A DNA stretch of 16,478 nucleotides from Candidatus Sungbacteria bacterium RIFCSPHIGHO2_01_FULL_50_25 (GTDB taxonomy: Bacteria > Patescibacteriota > Minisyncoccia > Sungbacterales > HO2-52-23), in the NCBI GenBank assembly GCA_001822215.1, contig MHQD01000007.1, positions 1 through 16,478 on the forward strand. The letters are read 5' to 3'. Position 1 is the first letter of the stretch. Every line of letters begins with the position of its first letter. Below are positions 12,456 through 16,478 of the stretch, piece after piece. A program made the position numbers and the translations under genes. The notes under the pieces were generated by a model. That model was not told where the DNA came from and did no database searches. It worked only from the letters and a program-made list of their open reading frames with translations.

Positions 12456-13847
12456 TTATTCCCGAATTTTTATATGGAGCTCCTTCAGTTGCTTTTCCGG
12501 AACCTCTGAAGGCGAATCCATCATTGGGTCGCGCGCCGCTCCTGTTTTCGGAAATGCGATGACCTCGGTGATTGCGGACTCGCCCGCAAGAATCATGACT
12601 AAGCGATCAAGCCCGGGCGCCATTCCCGCGTGCGGCGGCGCGCCGAACTCATAGGCGCTAATAAGATGCCCGAACCGCTCTTCGGTTTCTTCCGGGGTAA
12701 GCCCCATAATCTCAAATACTTTTCTCTGGACCGCGGGGTCTGAAATCCTGACCCCGCCGGACGCAAGCTCGAATCCGTTGCAGACCAAATCGTATTGCCG
12801 TGCGCGAAGACTTTCCAAATCTTCTCCTTTCATAAGCTTTTCGACATGCTCTGCTTTTGGCGCAGAAAAAGGGTTATGCGCAAAGGTGTAGCGCTTCTCG
12901 CTTTCGTCATACTCAAAGAGCGGAAAATCAACGACCCATGCAAACGCAAGCTCATCCGGATTTTTCGGGTCCGAGCGAAAATCAAACTTATCGGCGCCAA
13001 ATTTTTTCATCGCTTCCTCATGGGTAAGCACCGGAAAAGGCTTTTGCAAAACTTTTTTCCCGACACTTTCTGCGACAAAAATCATCATTCCTTCCACCAT
13101 GTCAAGGACGTCACGTTCGTTGACAAAAGACATTTCAAGATCAATCTGCGTATGCTCCGGCTGGCGGTCACCCCGCTGATCTTCATCGCGGAGCGCCCGC
13201 GCGATCTGATAATAGCGCTCAAATCCCGCGATCATCAAAAGCTGTTTATACTGCTGGGGCGCTTGGGGAAGCGCAAAAAACTTTCCCGGATAGAGCCGCG
13301 ACGGAACAAGAAAGTCGCGCGCGCCCTCGGGAGACGTTTTCGTAAGAAGCGGCGTTTCAATCTCAATAAAATCATTTTTATTTAAATATTCGCGGACAAG
13401 CGTTGTTACTGTATGGCGCAAGAGAATATTTTTTCTCATCCGCTCGCGGCGAAGATCAAGATAGCGGTATTTCAAGCGAGTTTCTTCTTCGATCTCGCGG
13501 CCGTCGGTATCCAACGGAAACGGCGGGGTCTTTGCCTCGGCGAGAACGGCAAGCCTCATCGCCTCAACTTCAATTGCTCCAGTTTCGATATCCGGATTTA
13601 TCATGTTCTTCGGGCGCTCTTTCACCATACCCTCAAGCTCGACGACCCATTCGGGCCTAAGGCGATTTGCGGCCTCGAGCGTTTCCTTTTGCGCGGGACT
13701 AAACACAACCTGCACCTTTCCCCACCGATCTCGAAGGTCGATAAAGATAAGCTTCCCGTGGTCGCGCCTGGAATCAACCCACCCCTTGAGGATGACGGTT
13801 TCTCCGATTTTCCCGACCGCATCGATTGTTCGAGTTCGACTATTCAT
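12456..13847 (-). CDS. aspS: Aspartyl-tRNA synthetase, bacterial type lacking the GAD insertion domain
   Basis: A class II synthetase charging tRNA-Asp, 463 aa against about 590 for ordinary bacterial AspRS. The OB-fold anticodon-binding domain is at about 15-105. Motif 2 is at about 209-241 (FERYYQIARALRDEDQRGDRQPEHTQIDLEMSF) and motif 3 at 407-416 (AGMAPGLDRL). The bacterial C-terminal tail (AFPKTGAARDPMMDSPSEVPEKQLKELHIKI) is kept. The missing part is the GAD domain between motifs 2 and 3: the chain passes from FGADKFDFRSD (283-293) almost directly to AWVVDFPLFEY (303-313). H30 in SRRDHGK matches the His31 seen in non-discriminating AspRS of Pseudomonas, where E. coli has Leu; N81 lies at the second determinant. 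It may therefore also charge tRNA-Asn. It overlaps the phospholipase gene by 4 bases (ATGA). Confidence 0.95.
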   Translation of the reverse strand: MNSRTRTIDAVGKIGETVILKGWVDSRRDHGKLIFIDLRDRWGKVQVVFSPAQKETLEAANRLRPEWVVELEGMVKERPKNMINPDIETGAIEVEAMRLAVLAEAKTPPFPLDTDGREIEEETRLKYRYLDLRRERMRKNILLRHTVTTLVREYLNKNDFIEIETPLLTKTSPEGARDFLVPSRLYPGKFFALPQAPQQYKQLLMIAGFERYYQIARALRDEDQRGDRQPEHTQIDLEMSFVNERDVLDMVEGMMIFVAESVGKKVLQKPFPVLTHEEAMKKFGADKFDFRSDPKNPDELAFAWVVDFPLFEYDESEKRYTFAHNPFSAPKAEHVEKLMKGEDLESLRARQYDLVCNGFELASGGVRISDPAVQRKVFEIMGLTPEETEERFGHLISAYEFGAPPHAGMAPGLDRLVMILAGESAITEVIAFPKTGAARDPMMDSPSEVPEKQLKELHIKIRE

Positions 13848-14710
13848 TTTCCAAAAAAGAAATCAATAAATTCTTCAATCGGGGTTGCAAATGTCTTTAT
13901 GTACCCCGATCCTTTCCGAATGTCACGGAGATAATAATCCGTGATCCATTCCCCGCGCTCCAGAATTTCCCGCGCCTGCGGGAACGACATCCATTCGTAC
14001 TTCATAACCGACGGGCGAAGCACGATATCAGCCGATTTAAGCGCGGTTTTCCCGATCTGGTATTCGATCACGGAAAACGAATTCGTAATGATGGAATACA
14101 TGTCGCGGACCTCCATCATTTTCTCCGGCTGATCAAGCCACTTGGACGACACGTCAACCGCGATTACGTACTCTGCGCCCATTTCGCGAACCACATTCGC
14201 GGGGACAGGATTTGCAAGTCCGCCATCGATCAAAAGCCGTCCGTCGAGCTCCACCGGGCTGAATATGATGGGGAGGGCGGTACTCGCGCGAACCGCGTGG
14301 ACAAGCTTGCCTTTCGAGATCCGAACCTCTTCTCCATTTTTTGCGTCTGTTGCAATCGCAACAAAAGGGATTTGAAGATCCTCAATCCTTATATTGTGAA
14401 ATTCTTCTTCCAAGACGTGCTCGATTGATGCATCCCGAAAAAAAACCCCTTCATGATCGCGCACCACGTCACGGGAAGGAAAATATTTTTTCCCGTCAAA
14501 GTTTGTTGCGAGCGCTTCGAGCCGCCGGATATTTTTCGTCGCGGCGTAATACCCGCCGACCAAGGCCCCCATGCTCGTTCCGGCGATATATTCAATCGAA
14601 ATACCGGCGTCAACGAGCGTTTTGATGACTCCTATATGGGCAAACCCTTTTGCTCCGCCTCCTCCGAGCGCGAGCCCGACTTTTTTCGGTTTCTCCGTCT
14701 TTTGAGCCAT
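13844..14710 (-). CDS. Patatin-like phospholipase (RssA/YlbK-type)
   Basis: A 288-aa patatin-family serine hydrolase using a Ser-Asp dyad on acyl esters. The glycine-rich oxyanion loop is GGGGAKG (16-22), the nucleophile elbow GTSMG (44-48, S46) and the catalytic aspartate DGG (162-164, D162). ASTALPIIFSPVELDGRLLIDGGLANPVP (142-170) is a typical run for this bacterial subgroup. No signal peptide is seen, so it should be cytoplasmic or membrane-peripheral. The physiological substrate is not known for this subgroup. The ATG at 14710 has no strong ribosome binding site. A weak promoter-like pair (GATAAT at 14750-14755, poor -35 at 14774-14779) lies in the 71-base gap after ddl, so an extra transcription start is possible. 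Its stop overlaps aspS. Confidence 0.93.
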   Translation of the reverse strand: MAQKTEKPKKVGLALGGGGAKGFAHIGVIKTLVDAGISIEYIAGTSMGALVGGYYAATKNIRRLEALATNFDGKKYFPSRDVVRDHEGVFFRDASIEHVLEEEFHNIRIEDLQIPFVAIATDAKNGEEVRISKGKLVHAVRASTALPIIFSPVELDGRLLIDGGLANPVPANVVREMGAEYVIAVDVSSKWLDQPEKMMEVRDMYSIITNSFSVIEYQIGKTALKSADIVLRPSVMKYEWMSFPQAREILERGEWITDYYLRDIRKGSGYIKTFATPIEEFIDFFFGK

Positions 14711-14781
14711 AACAGAAGCGCCCCGCCATCGGAACGCTGCTTTTCCAAGATTATCACGAAAAGAGATAAAATTCCAGAAGA

Positions 14782-15873
14782 TTACTGCCCGTAGCTCGTT
14801 TCAAGCCGCGACTCGCGCCCGAAACGCTCAATTGCAAGGAGAATAAGCCGATCAACAAGCTCGGAATATGAAATCCCCGTCGCCTCCCAAAGCTTCGGGT
14901 ACATGCTGATCGAGGTAAATCCGGGAATCGTATTAATCTCGTTTACGAACAAATCGCCGTTTTCTTTGAGGAAAAAATCAACGCGCGCCATCCCTTCGCA
15001 CTCAAGCGCCCGAAACGCACGGACCGCCGTATTTTGAACCCTTTTCATGATTTCCGACGGAAGTTTTGCCGGTATTTCGAGCGCGGCGCCGTTTTCATCA
15101 AGATATTTCGCCTCGTAGGAATAAAACTCGTGCGTGGGTATCACTTCGCCTGCTAAAGACGCAATCGGGTCTTCGTTCCCGAGAACCGAGCATTCGATCT
15201 CGCGTCCTTTTATGAATTCCTCGACAAGGATTTTTCTGTCGTAGCGAAATGCATCCTTGACCGCCGCGCGAAATTCTTTTTCATCATGCGCTTTGTGAAC
15301 GCCGACCGAGGACCCGAGATTCGCGGGCTTTACGAAAAGCGGCACTCCGAGCGCACGCACGATTTCCTGAAATTCCACCGTATCCCCCTCTCGGAACGTC
15401 TTGAACCGCGCAATAGGAATCCCGGCGTCGCGCAAAAGACGCTTCGCGACGTCCTTATCCATCCCAACCGCAGAACCCAAAACTCCGGCGCCGACAAACG
15501 GGATATTCGCTAATTTCAAAAGCCCCTGGACCGTCCCGTCCTCTCCGAACGTTCCGTGAAGAACCGGGAATACGACGTCTATTGTTTCGCTCGAGCCCGG
15601 GCGCTCAAAATTCGTTACCCTGCCTTCGCTTTGGGGAACAAGCGCGACAGACTCGCCCCTTTCTTCTTGGCCTGCATTCCCGCGTTCAAGCAAAAATCGC
15701 GACCCGTCTTCCAAAAGCCACTTCCCCTTTTTATCAATCCCGATTAAAACCGGCTTGTATTTTTCCTTATCGAGCGCCTCGTATACGTTTTTTGCGCTTC
15801 GCAAAGATACTTCATGCTCCGCCGATTTTCCTCCGAAAAGAATGCCTACCCGGATTTTTTTATTTCCCCTCAT
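14782..15873 (-). CDS. ddl: D-alanine--D-alanine ligase
   Basis: A cytoplasmic ATP-grasp ligase that joins two D-alanines for the MurNAc pentapeptide, 363 aa from ATG at 15873; a GTG at 15888 would add five residues. Visible motifs are GGKSAEHEVSLRSAKNVYEAL (14-34), LHGTFGEDGTVQGLL (about 105-119), VKPANLGSSVGV (181-192), EFYSYEAKYL (249-258), and NEINTIPGFTSISMYPKLWEATGIS (about 311-335), the metal and second D-Ala site. The tyrosine in the YSYEAKY loop fits D-Ala-D-Ala rather than D-Ala-D-Lac specificity, so vancomycin-type precursor change is not indicated. The gene heads the minus-strand operon that also holds mraY and a D,D-carboxypeptidase. Neither start has a Shine-Dalgarno sequence. 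Confidence 0.96.
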   Translation of the reverse strand: MRGNKKIRVGILFGGKSAEHEVSLRSAKNVYEALDKEKYKPVLIGIDKKGKWLLEDGSRFLLERGNAGQEERGESVALVPQSEGRVTNFERPGSSETIDVVFPVLHGTFGEDGTVQGLLKLANIPFVGAGVLGSAVGMDKDVAKRLLRDAGIPIARFKTFREGDTVEFQEIVRALGVPLFVKPANLGSSVGVHKAHDEKEFRAAVKDAFRYDRKILVEEFIKGREIECSVLGNEDPIASLAGEVIPTHEFYSYEAKYLDENGAALEIPAKLPSEIMKRVQNTAVRAFRALECEGMARVDFFLKENGDLFVNEINTIPGFTSISMYPKLWEATGISYSELVDRLILLAIERFGRESRLETSYGQ

Positions 15874-15899
15874 AATGATTAATGCCACTTATAAAGAAT

Positions 15900-15905
15900 A
15901 GTATA
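15900..15905 (-). promoter_or_regulatory. Possible -10 element for the ddl operon
   Basis: TATACT on the minus strand, 26 bases before the ATG at 15873 and 11 before the alternative GTG. The surrounding sequence is AT-rich. No convincing -35 is seen at the usual distance (TAGCAT at 17 bases), so support is moderate. Confidence 0.4.
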
Positions 15906-15971
15906 GTAGACTACTTGATTTTATGCTATTTTTACTGTACCATTTTACTGCTTCCATCCCCAGCTCAATGG

Positions 15972-15999
15972 GTCAGAAGCAAATATCTTTGCTTCTGAC
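15972..15999. repeat. Perfect 12-bp hairpin upstream of tRNA-Lys
   Basis: GTCAGAAGCAAA (15972-15983) is the exact reverse complement of TTTGCTTCTGAC (15988-15999), with a TATC loop. No T tract follows on either strand, so it is not an ordinary terminator. Just before it, CAGCTCAATGG (15961-15971) nearly repeats the tRNA D-arm text at 16041-16050 (AGCTCAATGG). Confidence 0.7.
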
Positions 16000-16032
16000 G
16001 GAATTGCTTCGTTAAAAATTTCACGCTTAAGT

Positions 16033-16103
16033 CCTCCCATAGCTCAATGGCAGAGCAGTTGCCTTTTAAGCAATTGACCTAGGTTCGATTCCTAGTGGGA
16101 GGA
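16033..16103 (+). tRNA. tRNA-Lys (anticodon TTT)
   Basis: A full 71-base cloverleaf. The acceptor is CCTCCCA/TGGGAGG with discriminator A at 16103. The D-arm is GCTC...GAGC, the anticodon stem GTTGC/GCAAT with loop CTTTTAA (anticodon 16065-16067), and the T-arm CTAGG-TTCGATT-CCTAG. CCA is not encoded, since CTT follows. The acceptor stem can extend by five more pairs through flanking TAAGT (16028-16032) and ACTTA (16103-16107), which would sequester the discriminator base in the precursor. It is the only RNA gene identified with confidence here. Confidence 0.95.
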
Positions 16104-16134
16104 CTTAGGTGCGAACCCATAAAATAATCCATGG

Positions 16135-16166
16135 ATTTTGCAAGAATGAAAGCAAAATGACTTTTT
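16135..16166 (+). terminator. Possible terminator after tRNA-Lys
   Basis: ATTTTGC (16135-16141) pairs with GCAAAAT (16152-16158) around a 10-base loop, followed by GACTTTTT. The stem is AT-rich and so weak. Confidence 0.4.
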
Positions 16167-16183
16167 ATATTTCTGGCAGAACA

Positions 16184-16387
16184 CCGCGGCCGCAAGGCCG
16201 CGGATGAATGCCGGCCTGGAGTCCCGACGAAGTCGGGACGGAAGAAATATATAGGCCGCCGGACGTTTTCGCGGCGTAGAAGCGCATCGCGAAAACGGAC
16301 GGAAAGAGTACGAAGTGCCACGGACGGAAGGCCGTGCGGAATCTATTCCGTTGGTGCCGAGTTTAGACCCCGAAGGACGGCTTTTTT
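16184..16387 (+). ncRNA. Candidate structured non-coding RNA or hairpin cluster ending in a T tract
   Basis: About 200 bases with no convincing ORF and several strong hairpins. These are 16184-16191/16196-16203 (8 bp with a GCAA tetraloop), 16221-16228/16232-16239 (8 bp), 16264-16273/16288-16297 (10 bp), 16319-16323/16332-16336 (5 bp) and 16337-16341/16346-16350 (5 bp). GCCGT (16331-16335) can pair instead with ACGGC (16377-16381) just before TTTTTT (16382-16387), a possible terminator. GGACGG recurs at 16236, 16297, 16322 and 16375. I recognise no known RNA family (not tmRNA, SRP or RNase P by their signature segments). It may equally be another palindromic repeat cluster. Confidence 0.4.
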
Positions 16388-16390
16388 GTT

Positions 16391-16418
16391 TTGACAAAAA
16401 AATTCTCTTTGTTACCAT
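16391..16418 (+). promoter_or_regulatory. Promoter for the plus-strand gene at 16445
   Basis: A perfect -35 TTGACA (16391-16396), a 16-base spacer, then TACCAT (16413-16418) as a four-of-six -10. A start near 16425 would leave a leader of about 20 bases containing the AAAGGAG ribosome binding site. The T tract of the preceding element ends 3 bases before the -35. Confidence 0.5.
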
Positions 16419-16444
16419 TCATACAGATCTTGAAAGGAGCGAAT

Positions 16445-16478
16445 ATGACAGTCAAAGTCAGAACTTTCAAAGAATTTG
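16445..16478 (+). CDS. Start of a plus-strand gene cut by the window edge, function unknown
   Basis: ATG at 16445 is preceded by AAAGGAG (16433-16439) with five bases between, one of the best ribosome binding sites in the window, and by a plausible promoter. Only 11 codons are visible (MTVKVRTFKEF), too few to assign a family. It runs opposite to all other protein genes here. Confidence 0.65.
   Translation, partial: MTVKVRTFKEF

Noticed and set aside
16211..16250. Hammerhead-ribozyme-like text (CTGGAG, a stem, then CGGAAG)
   Set aside because: The invariant CTGATGA core and GAAA segment are absent.
16079..16418. Two minus-strand frames (80 and 108 codons) over the region after tRNA-Lys
   Set aside because: They overlap the tRNA, the hairpin cluster and a plus-strand promoter, and their arginine/serine-rich translation is typical of GC-rich palindromes.
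1..16478. CRISPR arrays, rRNA genes, transposase or integrase genes
   Set aside because: No regularly spaced direct repeats, no rRNA signature segments and no transposase or recombinase motifs were seen on either strand.

Overview
This window reads like a bacterial chromosome segment from the Patescibacteria (Candidate Phyla Radiation), probably a Parcubacteria-like lineage. The evidence is indirect: tightly packed and often overlapping genes, a bacterial-type aspartyl-tRNA synthetase without its usual GAD insertion, a divergent MurD, many secreted or membrane-anchored proteins, and a tRNA gene that does not encode CCA. TGA, TAG and TAA all end genes, so the genetic code looks standard. Only the tRNA and the gene cut by the right edge are on the + strand; the other protein genes are on the minus strand.

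Reading the minus strand from the right: ddl starts a long cell-wall, chromosome and translation run made of ddl, a patatin-like phospholipase, aspS, scpA, scpB, a kelch propeller protein, a fused D,D-carboxypeptidase (peptidoglycan-binding, VanY-type and PBP5-type domains in one chain), and mraY. Spacing is mostly -4 to +11 bases, suggesting one operon ending at an intrinsic terminator near 6868-6901. Three separately transcribed genes follow: a small secreted protein, a coiled-coil protein with a RelE/ParE-like C-terminus, and a second small secreted protein that may be a paralogue of the first. A short ORF and a terminator come next. The left end is a second operon, D-aminoacylase-like amidohydrolase - murD - ftsW (cut by the edge), driven by an extended -10 promoter placed so that the mRNA should be leaderless.

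The most unusual feature is the 3' end of mraY. The last 66 bases of the gene occur a second time 278 bases downstream. The two copies encode the same 21 residues plus stop and differ at 8 sites, all synonymous. They share a 23-base identical stretch at the gene-body end, and the outer copy is the one followed directly by a terminator. This is the footprint expected if a small element integrated into the 3' end of mraY and supplied a replacement gene end. The DNA between the copies is a row of hairpins.

Similar hairpin clusters lie just after the stop codons of two other genes (4325-4472 and 5021-5116), so palindromic elements at gene 3' ends are a theme here. A further multi-hairpin segment (16184-16387), ending in a T tract between tRNA-Lys and the last gene, may be a structured non-coding RNA.
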